Assembly (NCBI GenBank): GCA_023846275.1
Contig: CM043875.1
Coordinates: forward strand, 40,826,633-40,890,632
Direction: 5' to 3'
DNA: 64,000 bases
Source of the DNA: Vanilla planifolia
Lineage: Eukaryota > Streptophyta > Magnoliopsida > Asparagales > Orchidaceae
Part shown: positions 14,301 to 29,300 of the stretch, piece after piece
Numbering within the stretch: the first letter of the stretch is position 1
Layout: each line of letters opens with the position of its first letter
Notes under the pieces: model-generated
What the model saw: only the letters and a program-made list of their open reading frames with translations
Databases searched by the model: none
What the model was told of the DNA's origin: nothing
Made by a program: the position numbers and the translations under genes

Positions 14301-17300
14301 ATGAGCCAAATGCAAAGGTTAGGAGATGTGCCAAGCATAATATACTCAAAGTGGCTAGCTTTTGGATGGTTTAGTTGTTAAGTTTGTGTTTTTGAGACGT
14401 ATAAAATTCTTAAGGAAAGATTTATCATGTTCTTGAACTACTTTAGTTTTATGTAAACATTGGAAGACTTATCGTGTTCTTGAACTACTTTTGAGGTCTA
14501 AGTCATGTGAAGACAAATCATGCGTTTTTTTAAGCAGTTGGAAGCAAATAATTGAATATCAGTTAGGTATACCTTGACAAACAAATAATCACTAATTATC
14601 TTTTAGATAGATCTAATGTTTAGGATACAAGAAGGCTTAAAAAAATAAGCACCAAAGGATAAGTTTTTCTTATCTTTATGGTGAGTTTTACCATGTTGAA
14701 TATGTGGACACCACAAATAAGCTTTTTTATTCACAAAGTTTAGATTGTTGTAGATAAGTTTTTTGGTAGGTCTAGCTACATTAGATTTTGCAAAATGGCA
14801 AATTGGGCCCAATTTATGAGGTTATACCACATAACTAATCATGAATGATAAACCCATTCTAGGAACTTTTTCAGTAGGAACCCTTTGAAATCCCACTGCG
14901 GGGTTTGCGGTGCTCTCAATACAATCATTTGCAGATATCGTCCAAATGTACCCCAGGTTCTCGACTGCTACGGAACCAGTTAATAATATTGTACCTTCAT
15001 TATGGACCAGCCAACCATTTTGAGGGATGTCAACATTTGCAAAGACAAACCAGCAATTTTTTGTACTAAAGAGGATGTGTATACACTTTATGGCCCCTTC
15101 TGGTTTACTTTGGTTGGAATATTCTCTTTGGGCTGCCTTAATATAGAATCCTTGCATAAAAGTTTTTTGGCATTTGGTTCTTGAGGTTTTTTTCTTAATT
15201 GGGTTGTTAGATCCCCAACATATCTTAATTCAGTTCAAATGTGAAGAGGGTTTCCTTATGTGTTGTCTACATAGAGTGCGGACCTTCTAGGGCTATCTCT
15301 TGAGAATTTTCAAATGGTCTCTCATGTTTTCCACTGAGTCTAAGTCCTCAATTATGCCAGTTTAGATCTCCCTTCCACATTTGTCTATGCACTTCTTCAA
15401 CAAGGGTTCTTTGTTTTCTATAAGCAGCTTTATTGGGGAACCTCTTAAGATCGATGCATCAACTGCTTCCCTTATCTGACCCAATGTTGCTAACATCTAT
15501 GTTGGAAATCAATCTTCAAAATGAGCTATTGGAAATGGTCTAGTTAGTTTTTAATAGATTATGGAGTATAAAGATCTCCTTGATTTTTGGTCCTTTTACC
15601 ACAGGCTCAACAACAAAAATCAAATCGTCATCTACACCCTGAGTATGTCCATGGAAATCAATTGTCCATTAAGAATCTCAAGACAAAAATTTAGAAAATC
15701 TGGAAACAAAAACTTCAACCGAAACATGATGCACATTAGCTACACATTTATTGTACATTAGCTATACAAACTAATGATCAGAATACTTCCCCTCTTTAGA
15801 TTACTACTAATCAGGGTGTTATTTCTCCAGTTTCATTCTCTACTTAGGGTATATCTACTAATCAAAGCACTGCCTGCAAAGCTTCCATGGATTCTGCTAC
15901 TCTCTAGCCCTTCATCTCTAACATTCTTTCCTCGATATGAATTTTTCTCGAAAAGTTGACTTCACTTATTGTGATGACATCTTTATTAGGCAGAATTTAA
16001 TCTTACTTTTTACTCAAACTGATCTCTCAATCGATACTTTACCACTAAGTGAGTTTATAGAGAAACCACTCCATTTGGGCCTCGGCCCAAGGTTTCATCA
16101 AGTTAACAAGAAATGTATGTCTATTGATCGTAATTCAGAGATCCAAGAACTCAAAAACTTTTTATAAAGAACTTTCCTTTAGACTTTGTGCGAAATGATT
16201 CTCTTTTTTGGCTTCTAAATATGTAATGATTGACTTTGGTGAAATTTTGGCCTTGTTGGATTTTTCTAATGACCACCTTACTCCAATTAGAGTCATCAAA
16301 TATTCTTTTAAAGGAAAAAAGAAAAGTCTTGTAGGGTTAATTATCAAACTTTAATGCTCTTTATTGGATTTTCTATTGTTTTACAATTAAAGCATAATCT
16401 TGTCAATGCATCGTTTATAGAATCATTTCTAATCTGTTGAATGAATAATAAAAATAAAATTTATATTAAAAAAGGGTTTATATGCTCTTTTTAAAAGCAA
16501 TTTCAGGGAATTTTCAAGTATCACATACTTGGGAATATTTGCACAAATTCTTTAACTTGATTTGGAAAAATGTGATCGTGAATGTTAAATTGCTGCAGGT
16601 TGTCAGCAACTCTGTCATTGTTGAGGATTCCTCCAGTAGCAAAAAAATTGAATGTCAACTTCTTCCTATTACCGATGCTGCCATGAACCTAAGAAGTCAC
16701 TATGTCAAGGCATACTATGGCATATCTCCCAGAGATACTCCAAAATTCTGGCTTATCTTCCCAGTTTCTGTTCCACCTCTCGGTTTCAGCACATATGTTA
16801 TATCTACTGCTTCAGAGAGAGGTTTCACTTCTATGTTTCCTTTGTGAATTATTCATCATCAGAATGATATTGTTTTATTCCAGCAATTCCTTTAAAAACT
16901 ATCATATAGCTTATTTGACACCATTAGAAGTATATGACGTTAATTGCTTAGTTCAAATTCAGGATCTGCTGCTGTTATCCCAGCTTCATACTCATCAATA
17001 GGAAATAGCAAAGGCTATGTAAAGATTGGACCAGGAAACTTGAAGCTTCTTTACAATGTGGACAAGCGGGAGCTCTCTTATTATTCCAACAGAAGAAAAA
17101 ATGTAAGTTTAAATTCATAATTTTCATGATTTGGTATCCTTAATGTTTTTCATGGCATTTACATTCAGTGTGTGCCTTAATATGCTTTAGTGTGTGCCCA
17201 GACACTAAGTTTCATAGTTCAGCAAGTTTCTTTTGGAAGTTTTTCTCAATTTATCCAATTATAGCTGCCTAGGGCAATTGTGTTACTTATTTTTGTGATC

Positions 17301-20300
17301 TATCATTTTTCTCCTTAAATTTCAGGTTAAATCATCTTTAAGCCAGTCATTTAAGTATTACATTGGAGCCGTTGGAAATCAAAGCGATCTACAGGTGCAA
17401 ATCTGTCCATAAAGTACAGGTTTTGTTTTTTATGGCTGGTATAACCTTTGCGATTTATTTTCTATTAATTGGTGTGATACCCCTTGAAGGCCTCTGGTGC
17501 ATATATTTTTCGCCCAAATGGTACCATTCCCATCAAATTAGAAGCACAGGTATTAGTTTCTTTTTGTCAATTGCTAGCTTGCATCCTTATTGTTGCATAT
17601 TTAATAATGTTAAAAATGTACATGATCTACATTGCCCTTTTGAAATGTCTTTTATTCATGCATATTTAATTATCTTTCATTATTGGTTCATTTTTTTGGA
17701 GTATTGTTTAAAAGAGATGTTTCTTTTTTTTACTATTTTTTTTACTATATCTATTTGCCATATATGATATTTTTTCCATCATGTCAAGGTTTCGTTAACC
17801 ATATTTCAAGGACCTTTGGTAGATGAAGTGCATCAACAGGTCAATCCATGGATATATCAGGTATACATTTTTTCCTTCTTAAATTTGTATTTCATTTATG
17901 ATAGTGTTGTGACTAATTTTGATAGTATTGGTTTTATATTTTTTTTTTCTATTGATTATCATTGGTTGATAAACTTATATTTTGAAATATGGTATTCTTA
18001 TTTTGATATTTTAGATAGAATATATGTACATTGTATAATATCTAACAATTCTTTTTATAAAGATATAACTTATGACATAAATATGTATGCTCTAGTACTT
18101 CACGGTTCAAAAGTAGTGATTAGGAGATCAATCTTATGTTAGTAAAGTGACATAGAGATCAATCTTATGTTAGTAAAGTGACGTGAAGATATTATTAAGA
18201 ATAGTTAAGGTGGGGAGTGGGGAGTGCCTAGAAAACCTAAGAAAACAATTAAGGAAATCCAATAGATTAGACTATGGCTAAGGAGAACTATGATCAAAGC
18301 TTAACCAAAGTAAATGGATCAAATGTTCCAATTGGTTGGTTGGATCTTCTAATTAGGAGGATCAAAAGGTGGCGATCTAACCTATAGTTTGGGTATTCAT
18401 CTTTGACTGGATTGTCTAATTAGAAAGGTTTAATAAGGATAATCAAGAAAGCTGTAAGCTAACTTGAATTTTTTGTATTTCAAATCCCTTAGAGATCAAG
18501 TGAAGAGAGGAGATAGTTTTGGATCTAATCTTTTGAATTTTGGAGGATGTAGAGGACGAAGATAGGGTTTATAAAAGTTTTTTTTTCTGTTTTAAAAATG
18601 TGGGTGGATTAAAGGTTGATGTTTAGTGGAAGTGGTGTGGTTCATTTGGTTTTTCTTTCAAAATTTTATCATCATTTAGTTTAAAGAGTACATTAGAAAT
18701 AAAATTGGCCTTTTTTCTAATCCATGTTCTTCTTTGCTGAAAGCTACCGTGTGGTTGTCTATCTTGGCAATTAAAACATCCTTCAAGAAAAGAATGAACA
18801 TTTGGAGAGAAGGCAAGTGTTTGCTTGAAAGTACCACAATGATGTGCATCGACCTAGTAAACTAAGTTTCGTTAATTGTCAAATTTATCATTTTTTTCTC
18901 ATGGCCTATACTTTTGAGTCCATGTGAATGCAGGGTTCTCTCTTAAAGGGTGTTGCAATGACATTTCTCCCCTTGATGCATATGGGGTGATTTTTGGCTT
19001 TAGGTACTTGTGGGAGAGAGATGTCATCTATTATTATTGATTCCAAAAGATGATACTATAGAAGAACAACATGATCATCCATCTCAATGGTGATCCTAAT
19101 GCAAAGTATACCATAATTATGAAGCTTAAATGTGTTATACATTTTAGCTCTTTCTATGAGGAAAAGGAGAAGAAAATCACTTACCCATTGCTAAATCTTG
19201 TTCTAAAAGGAGGAAGAACAAGATGTTCACTCAATTCAGGAAGGCAATTAAGTAAAAAAAAATAAATCCAAATGAAAGGATGCGATTGATGAACCCCATA
19301 ACATGTGGAGGAATCATTCATCAGACCTTGGTGTGCATTGCTAAGAGTTGGACTAGATAAAAGTGGGGCAAAGAAAATGTTGCATAGTCATTGGTTTCCT
19401 TGATATGACTAAAGATTTACAAGAGTTAGCCTCTTTTAAAAAGGTTAACCGTGACCATGAGAACAATCATGTGTTAATAAAGTAACATATAAATACAACT
19501 AAGAATAGTCATGACAATTGACATTTAGAAGACCTAAGAAAACAACCTAAGAAATCTCATTTTAATCAAGGCTTAATTAAAATGAATTGATATGATTAAT
19601 TGATCAATAAGATAGAACCAACTAGATATGAAAGATCAAAAAGTGGCATCAAAATCTTATATTTGTTATTCAGTCTAGTTAGATCATATGATTGTAAAAT
19701 CTAGCCATCCAATTAAGTGGTTACCACGTGGACCAAACTTAAAAGTGGCAAATTGAATTGGATCTTTTTAATTTCAAAATACATTTGAGATTTATGAAAT
19801 ATAAGAGATAGATGTAGGCATGATATTTTGAATTTGCATAGATATTGAGGTAAAGAATAGGTTCATGAAAAGCCCCTTACCTTTCATCTATAGCACTTGT
19901 TGGGTTTAATATTCATGTGTACTTTAGTTGTTGCTTTCATGTATATCCTCAAAGGGCTTTTGAATCTATAAAAAGAGTACTAAGGGAAAAAAGAAAGGAT
20001 CATTTGAAACTTGAATTCACTCCACCTTACAAAATTTTGTAATCTTCAGCTTTAGATGGTGATTGTCAATAAAATTAGTCTTTTTTTTTCTTTTGTGTCT
20101 AGGCCTAAGTGGGGGATAAGTTAGGCATTTTAACTCTTTGGCTTAATTAAAATTACTAATTATAATGATAATAAAGTCAAAACGAGGAAGCAAATATGAG
20201 ATATAAGTGTAATTGAAGTAATGGATTTTCATGTGTTTTGATCAAATATTGGCGTAGGTCTATTGTTGAATACTTCACTTAAGCACCATTGCACGCTCCT

Positions 20301-23300
20301 TTTTCTTAGGATTGTTGAATAATCAAAACTCCTCTCCTCAAGATGATAGGTAAAGAAGCCTAATACAAGTTTCTTTCTTAACCCCAAGCAAAAGCACAAC
20401 TCAAAACTCCTATGCTAAACTTAGGAATGTTTACTCAAAAACAAATCCTACATGAATCCTAAGGTTCATGATTCACTGTACTTCTCATCATGAAACTAAA
20501 ACGACACTTTCCCCACAACTTAGGTCAAGGTGACTTACAATAAGCACAATTACAAATAGAGAAAATGTGCAAGCTCTAGTTAGAGATGTACAAGTTAAGA
20601 GAATTAAGAGGTTGACTAGAAGAGCTCCAAACTCTCCAAGTTCTTTGCAAATGAACGAATGCCCTTGATCACTTTTCACATGTACTTGAGGACCCCACAA
20701 TAATCTTCCAATAACATCTTTCACAAAAACCCTAACAAGAGAATGAACAATGTAGTGCTTTGGGGTAGAATATTAACCTTCAAAACATGTCCAAAATAAC
20801 CTACATATAGCCTCAAGACCTTGGTGAAAACTCTCACAAAATTGGTCTAGCAATTGGTAAATAAAATTCAAACTAGTCGTCATTGATCCATTGGGATTTT
20901 TATTGTTTGAAAAGATTAGATTGTTTAAAATCACCTACTTAGATCTTTTAATATTTTTTCAAAATTTTGTTGCAGTTGTTTAAATAGTTGGAGGATTTCA
21001 AATTGTTTATATGTTCTAAAATTTTAATTTTTTCATCTAACTTTGAATTTTGGTAAACAATTTAATATATATAATAAAATCATAGAATTTTGCAAACTTG
21101 TACTTTGAAATATGTAGATTGATCGAAATAGTTTTCTAAAACTCAACCTTTAACATAAATGATGCTAGTTTGGAAATAGTTTGTTGAAATTTATTTCTTT
21201 CATTGCTCAATGATTTAAAACCTTGGAAATAAATCCTAAAATAGTAATTTAAATGAAATCTTTATAAAGTCTAACCAATTTAGATGAAATCTTTATAAAA
21301 TAATTTAATTTTGTGGATTTAGGGTATTGGAGAATTAATGACTACATTCTTTAAAATTCAATCCAATATAATTGAGTAATCAAATCAACGAAATAGTGTT
21401 CAAATGAAGTCAAATTTGAATATGATATAAAAATGAAGTGAAATTTGAATCATGATACAAAAATGATATTTAAAACCTTGCATGTAGCAAGATATCAATG
21501 TATGTAGCATACATGAGTATTTTATTCTTGAAACCTATGGGTCAATTAAGTTAATTGATATCTAAATAAATCCATATTTGAACCACAACATAAAGATAAT
21601 AATTTTGACCGATTTGTCTTATCATCCATATTTTTGCACCAGGTATTTTACATCAAGGGCATATTTAATTCGTCATTTAATTAAATGGTTAAGCTTAACA
21701 TCCGTCTCATTAAATCTAATCCCAAATCCTATTCAAATATGAATAACCAACATATTCCAATTTATTAGATAGGATTTTAACATAAATTCTTAAGTCTAAG
21801 ACATTGTTCTAAGATTGATCAATTTAGATAGTTTTCTAAGACATTAATCTATAAATCTAGTGTTTAAATGAAGGTTAGCCTTAATTGGGCTCAATATTAG
21901 TCTATGCTTCTATGGGTAATCATATATGAGACATGTAAATGTATAATCATGGTGATATACACATTCAAGCTCTTTAGTAATATAATGTGCTCAACCACAA
22001 CCGACACATAAGCTCTATTAATGATAAATTAAACTCTTAAGGACTTGTGTATTCTAGGAGAATCTTCACCATGTTGTCATCCTTCAATCTTGAGAATAGT
22101 CTTCAAGAACCAAGCTCAAGTGGTATTGTGAATGACTTGAAAAGGATTCTATGTGAGGTGTTAGATTACTATAATTAGTACTTAGTTTTTTTCTTCAAAA
22201 TTAAATATAGACATATAAAGTGCATAGGGTTCAACAACATTGTTCAAGGATTAAGTGACTTCCAACTCTCCTAAAAGCTTAAGCTTATAAGAATGATGCT
22301 AATATATGACCTCATGAGCTTTTGTTGGGTAGAGCCTGACATTATGGTGGTTTGATAGGAGGGATGCAATATTTCTTAATGGTGCCAACAGTTCATTATA
22401 TTATAACATTTGTGATTAAGCCCATGAGTTTGTAGAAGGATTTTTGTGATTCATACACTAAAAACTTCAGCCCCTCCCCAACTCATAGCCACAAAAAAGG
22501 AAATGCATTATGGGTGATTGGAACGTGTGATCTTGCTTTGATAATAGTTCTAGGATCAAATTTCCTTCTAACTCTCCTAAAAGCTCAAGTTTATAAGAGT
22601 ACTTTCATTTCTTATGTACTCTAATAATGTAGAGCCCCATACTAAGCAATGGACAAATATGGAGGTTGCACTAATATCATATGGTGCAAACAAGTAGAAT
22701 GCTAAACCATGATGGTTGGTCCTACAAGTGTACAAAAGGATTATTGTAATCCAAATACCCATCTTTTCTTTTAAGTCACCTTTTTCTTCACTAATAACTT
22801 TATTTTGATTCTTTTGAATAACAATCAAAGCCTCCTTGAATGAATGACAAAGAAGAAATTAGATTCCTTGCAGGCATCATGGCGACATGCAATGGCCTTG
22901 GGTAAGTTGAGTTCTATATTTGTCAAATTTATTTTTTTTCTTAAGGATTTTCCTTTTTTGAACCTTGTCAGTGCAACTTTCTCTTATAAAAGGTTTGGCC
23001 TGGTTTTCGAAGTAGTTGTCATAGACTTTAGGTCTAGAAAAGCTATCTTAATGTAACATTGGCGTTCATGTTACTTTCTATGTTTTTAGACTCCTTTCAT
23101 GTAGCCTTTGAAGGAATTGATAGCATGATCATGCACAGAATTATGTTATTTTTCATTTGCAATGGTTCATTACTCTTAATGAATCTCGGTATTAGGACTA
23201 GATCGTGTCGAGGAGGTGCTCCAATCCTCTCGTTCAACCTTGTGCGTGCTGCTCTCACTCCCATGACTCCGTTGAGCACCACTCCAACTCCCACGACTTC

Positions 23301-26300
23301 GATGTCGAGCTCTACTAGAGTTTTCTAGCAGAACACTGCTCGACTCTCACTGAACATTTCTCTTGCTCTTTCTTGCATTCTCTTGGTCGCTCTTGTTGAT
23401 GGTGATGCCCTTTTGCCTTCATCAAGTCTTCAAATTTCATAGGGTATTTCCCTTAACACCTACATCTCGCAACCATTGAAGTTGGCCTCACTTGTCCTGT
23501 CGCGACTTCTTGGCGTTGGTCGTGATGGTTGGCCCTTTTCCCTTTATTGCTATTTCGATTCCTTCAAAACGTATTTCATTTCCTATGGCTCTTGCTCCAA
23601 TCTTTTTTCCTCCTCTGGTTACAACTACCTCATTTGTCCTAGTTGTTAAAGGAGTTTTGACCTCTAATTCTTTTCTGATGGCAGCCCCTCGCAATCCTAT
23701 TGAGGGATCAGTGATGCACTCACTAAAATTATTTATGGATATCGTTCAACTGCACCTCATGCCCTCGATTGCCACAAACCAAGTTGAGAATAAATTTACC
23801 TTCATTATGGACCAATCGATCATTGTGAGGGACGCCACCACTTACAAAGGTAAACCCACAATTTTATTTACTGACGAGAATATACATACACTTTTAGCCC
23901 CTTCCGATTTACTTTGATTGAAAATTCTCTTTGAGCAGCCCTAACATTGATTCATTAAATGAAGGATTTTTGGCAATTGAGTTTGGAGGTTTTTTTTTAA
24001 TTGAGCTATTAGATGCTAGCATATTTTTAATTCATTTTAAATATGATGATTTCCTTAGGTGTTAGCTATGCGGAGTGTGGATCTTCCAGGGTTTTCTCAT
24101 GAGAATCCTCGAATGATTCCTCCTTTTTCCACTGAGTCTAAGTCACTAATTGTGCCTATTTGGATCTTGTTTTCTTATATGTCTATGCACTTCTTCAATA
24201 AGTGTCCCCTTTTCTTTATAAGCCATCTTTTTGGGGAACCTTTTAAGATCGATGTATTAATTGCTTCCCTTGTTCAACCCAGTGTCACAAAGATATGCAT
24301 TAAAATCAATCTTCAGAATTTGTTACCAGATGAAATATAGCTTGGTAATAGTCTAGTTGATTTTTGGCAAATTGCAGAGTACGAAAATCTCTTGAATTTC
24401 TTCTCCATTTATCATGGGCTCAACCACTATGAATCTAATTACCATCTAAACTCCAATCATATTCATGAGAATCAACAACCCGTTGAGAATCTCAAGGTGA
24501 AAAAAAAAATATGAAAACAAAAATCTCCTCCCAAGCAAGATGTGTTATAGCCACACATTTTTAAAACATCAAATATACAAACTAACGATAACCTTAATAT
24601 TTCTTCTCTTTAAATTTTTGCTAATCAGAATGTCATTACTCTAGCTTTAGTTTCTATTGAGGGTATCATTGTTGATCAAAACACTGCCTCCAAAGTCTCT
24701 ATTAATTTAGCTACTCTTTAGCATTTCGCCTTTGACCCCTTTGTCTCGATAATAAATTTTTTTGAGTTGATTTCCTTTACCAAGATGATGTCTTCATTAG
24801 GTATAATTAAATATGATTTTCCACTCAACCTGACCTCTCTATCAGTGCATTACCATCAAGTGAGCTTATAGAAGTACTCATTTTGTGTCTCACCCCAAGT
24901 TCTCATCAAGTTTATGAGAAATATATCTTGTGATCATAAAGCAAATATCAAAGAACCCAAAATCTTTCAAAAAAAAACTATCCCTTAGGCTTCATGCTAA
25001 AGAATTCTTTGTTCGAGCATCTAGTTATGTAAAGATCAACTCTGATGAAGCTTTGGACTTGTCAGATTTTTTTAATGACTATGCTTCATTTAAAATAGTC
25101 AAAAGATCTCCCCCCCCCCCCCACAACTTTTAAATACAAGTGTAAAAAAATTAATAAGTCATGCAAGGTTAGGTTTTAAACTTTATTACTCCTTATTAGA
25201 TATTCTGTTATTTCACAAGTTGTAGTACTATCGTGTCAATACAACATGTATGAAATCACTTGTAATATATTAGATGAGCAATAAAATATTTGTCTTTTTT
25301 AAAAAAAATAAATTTCAATATGAAGTTTAATGATTGGAGGTAACTAAATTCGAGATAAAAAAGTTAACTCGAGATTTGATGAACTACTAAGTTATAGGGT
25401 ACAACATGCTAGTAGATATTGATGGATTAAGCATTGAGATTTAGAGAAACATCTTGAAAAAATTTTAATTGATCTTTAGAAAGAAACTGCAGGTGATTGT
25501 GAATTTAAGCTTTTGTGGAAAGGACAGAAAATTACTTTGACAACATAAATTATTAGCGTCTTGTATTTTGTGCTTTTACCGAAGATTCAAAACCCTGTGG
25601 GGGTGCGAGTTAGGGGTAAGGGCAAATTATTGTTCGCCTGCAATTCTCTTGAGTTTCAGATTGAGTAAATTTAGAAGTTGCAAGGCATGGAAGGCATATC
25701 TCTGTATAAGAGTGGTGCTTTGATATTTTATTAAATGGTCATGGAATCCCTATGTAAACCAGTCGAAGGCAAACGCAGTGATTTCACTGTAATTTCGCCA
25801 GGCATTGGCACCTAAATGTCATCTTGGTTGGAATTTTTTATTGAACATACAAATCAATGAATACTTTGTATTTTTTTATTATAATCAAATTATGGTAGGT
25901 AATTAAAGCTGCAGCCTTTACAAAATGTAAAGCATAGCTAAAGCTGGAAGGCAAAGTTTGGTCCCTGCAAGCATGTTACCGTTGCCTCTGCACGTAGTGT
26001 CAGATCCTTGGAAGTAGGAAGCTCTAGCAAGAACATAGAGCAAAAATATCAAGAAAAGAGTCTGATATGGATGACAACCTTTGAAGTCTACGTTTTGATG
26101 GAATTAGCATTAAATGGGACAGGTGAAACTGTGTTCATTTTATTGGCCAATTTGATGTTTTAATTGCTAATAAAACCTTTTAAAAGATTTTGAAGAGGAA
26201 TTTCCAAATTTGTAATTGTTAAACAATCCTAATAGTAACATATTCAAAAAATCATTATTCCCAAAAAATTACATATTGGAAGAAGTACAAGTGATGGTAT

Positions 26301-29300
26301 TATTTTTGCAATTTGTGTATCTATCTAATGACACATAGGATTCTTAGTTGATATTTGGTGCTTAAAGAATTTTGGTGGTGTTTCCTGTATTACAAGATAG
26401 AATATTCTTCGTTGATAGTATGTCAACCAACAAATTTATCATTATTTGAAGTATGTCCATAGGCTTCATAATTTTTCTGCATAGTAAGTGGTGCATTGGT
26501 AACTGAGCAGTTATATAACGGGATATTACAAAACTACAATCTTGTTTGCTAGTGATTATTATGAGTGATGCGAATGGTGTTTAGAAGAAAACAAAATTTT
26601 CTTCTTTGTTGGTTTTGAACTGCAAATATTTAATTTGACATATTTATAAAATGTTACTTCCTTGCGTGCATAGGTATGTTAGCACAAACAGGCTAGTCTT
26701 TTTCCTTTTAGTCACATAGGAGAATCATCATGAAGTAGTTTTTAAGAATGTCAGAGAAGCTACCTATTTGGCTTGCTAGTTGTGCACTGCTATGCTTTAG
26801 ATGCCTAACATCTTTGAAATATCTTTAATGCCATGTTTTTCATTATAGAAGTGCAAATCAATGTGTAAAAGACAATATTTTGTAGTTTTTGTTTATATAT
26901 TTAATGGAATACAAATATTACTGGGCATTGAAAGAATGCAATTTTTAGATTTACTTATTTAAAATTGATGGAAAACGTGTGAATTGTATATTGTATAAAT
27001 AGCCTTTAGTTGTTTTGCAGGTTACCCGGCTATACAAGGCAAAAGAGCATGTAGAGTTTGAATTTATGGTATGCACTTTCTTTGCACAAATAATATGACA
27101 GATGAATTCTTTTACTTTTTTAAACTCTTTATGATTTTCTTTTTGATGTTAAGGTTCCCTTGGTTCCACGTGAGATTATTGTAGTATATTGCTTTTACCT
27201 TTATTAGGTTCATTAATTTTGCAAATCTGTACCTTTTATGAGCTCTGTTATTCAGGTTGGCCCGATACCTATTGAAGATGGAATTGGAAAAGAATTAGCA
27301 ATGCAATTTATAACCAATATGCTAACCAGCAAGACATTTTTTACCGATTCAAATGGGCGTGATTTCATAAAGAGGGTAAAATTCATTATTTCACTTTCTA
27401 TGCACTTTTTTTTTATATCTTATGCACTTAACCGATGAAGTGATGTTAGACTATTTGTTTAATAGTAATATTTGCATTTTGATGCCTCATCGAATTCATT
27501 CATGACACTTTTGGTCATTGCAGATTCGAGATTATAGGTCAGACTGGAAACTAGAAGTGCACCAACCAGTAGCTGGAAATTATTATCCTGTTAGTTTTTC
27601 TATTCTTATAGTTTCTGTTTGAAGGTTAAATGATAGTTTTTGCTAAAAAATCAATGTCGAACATTTTGTCGAGGCTGTTAGTGCTGATCTAAGCAGAAGA
27701 GAACCCCAAATAAGTTAAGCTTGCCCTCTTTTTATGTCACATACTTCTATTCATTTTTTTTTTTTTTTTTTTTTTTTGTAGAAAGAGTGGTACTTAGACA
27801 CAAAAAACAGAAGAAAAAAAAAGAACTATAAGCTAAGCCAAGGTATCCTTTTCCATCTCCATCTGATGAATTTCTTCATGGGGTGGAACTGTATATTTGA
27901 CCAAGGTGCAGCTCTGATTCTTTAGAGTTGCCTTAGCATGATATTTGCACTTTGTTTATCTTAGTGCACGTGAAGAAGGTCAACAATCCAATTTATTGCT
28001 TGATGGTTCCAAACGTTTTCCACTAGCTTTGAAAGAGGGATGTGCTTTCTTCTATCATCCAATAAGATTGACTGCTGTACAATCCAATTTAATTGCAGTT
28101 TTCCTTCTTCCTTGCTTCCTGGATTTTGCCAGAAGCCACTGATAATGGCTGATCTATTTTCATTTTTTTTTCATAAATCCTTAAAATTGAAAGTGCTCCA
28201 AGCATGTTCTTTATCTATACAACCTTCTAGTTTTTATTGAATCGTTTTCCTGTATTGGTTCACTTGTTGATGTAGAAAGTGTGCAAGCTCAAAGAACATT
28301 TGACATAAAGCATAAGAAAAGAGAGAAAAAAAGAAATACATGGGTTTTCCTATGTGAATACTGTTTTAAATGGGGAAACCCACGATGACAATGAACTAGA
28401 AAATACATTAAAATTGAGTAAAATTGTTTTTAAATGTAGGTCATACATATGATATACCCTTAAGAATCTTCTTAGCCCTTTTATTGAGAACTTCTTGGTC
28501 TTTAGGACAAGATTCACCTTTGTTCAGCTTTTAGCCACATGTCTTTAGCCATGCAACATGACATGTTGCTCTAAATGCCACATGTTCTTTATGTATATGG
28601 TCCTTGCCCAAATGATACAAAATTGTGGTTTTTAATGCCAATAGCAATCTTTCTTTAATATTGTTTTGACAATTGTATTGATTTGTTAAAGGTACACTAA
28701 CATGACTGCTCTAGGTACAAGGCCCATAAATACGAGATTGTAAAGGCAGTGTTATGACCATGTAGTCATGTCATTTATGGTTTTGTCCCACTTAGCCATA
28801 TGGAATATTTAACTTATAAAGTTAAGATAGGGTCACATTTATGACTAGGATCCTATGTGTCATTCAGTGGTTAATACTAGTTCTTACTATTTTTTATACA
28901 TAATTTGAATATTTTTTATTGTGCATTAATTTGTGATTGCTTTTTGATTTTTGTTAGCTTGTAAATATTGTTTAGATTTCTTTATTTTTTTTATCTCTAT
29001 TTTTGTACCTATTTAGTTAGCATGTGTTTGAATCATAGGTTTAGATGCATCCAATGTTCCTTAAGAATCTCATGTTTGAATGACTAACAAAAACCTTATA
29101 ATACAATTGTCTAAGGGTACCAACTCATCACCACACAATGCTTTGGCAATGGTCTTCTGCATTATGAAAAAAAATGTTTTAATGAATTATTTTTTGTTCA
29201 TGTTTCATGGTGGATACTTTATTATTTCATCCAGAATTCACTATTTTCTTGTTTATTTTATGACGCTGTCCACTAAAATATTTGACTAGTATGCTCAAAT

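Noticed and set aside
17363..17767. 134-residue plus-strand frame
   Set aside because: Starts in exon 13 in a different frame and runs through introns 13 and 14. The true coding frame is the mannosidase.
20488..20724. 78-residue minus-strand frame
   Set aside because: No known motif and no supporting neighbours in intron 15.
23097..23694. Minus-strand frames opposite the second LINE copy
   Set aside because: Antisense to a recognised ORF1 region, with composition-driven opening.
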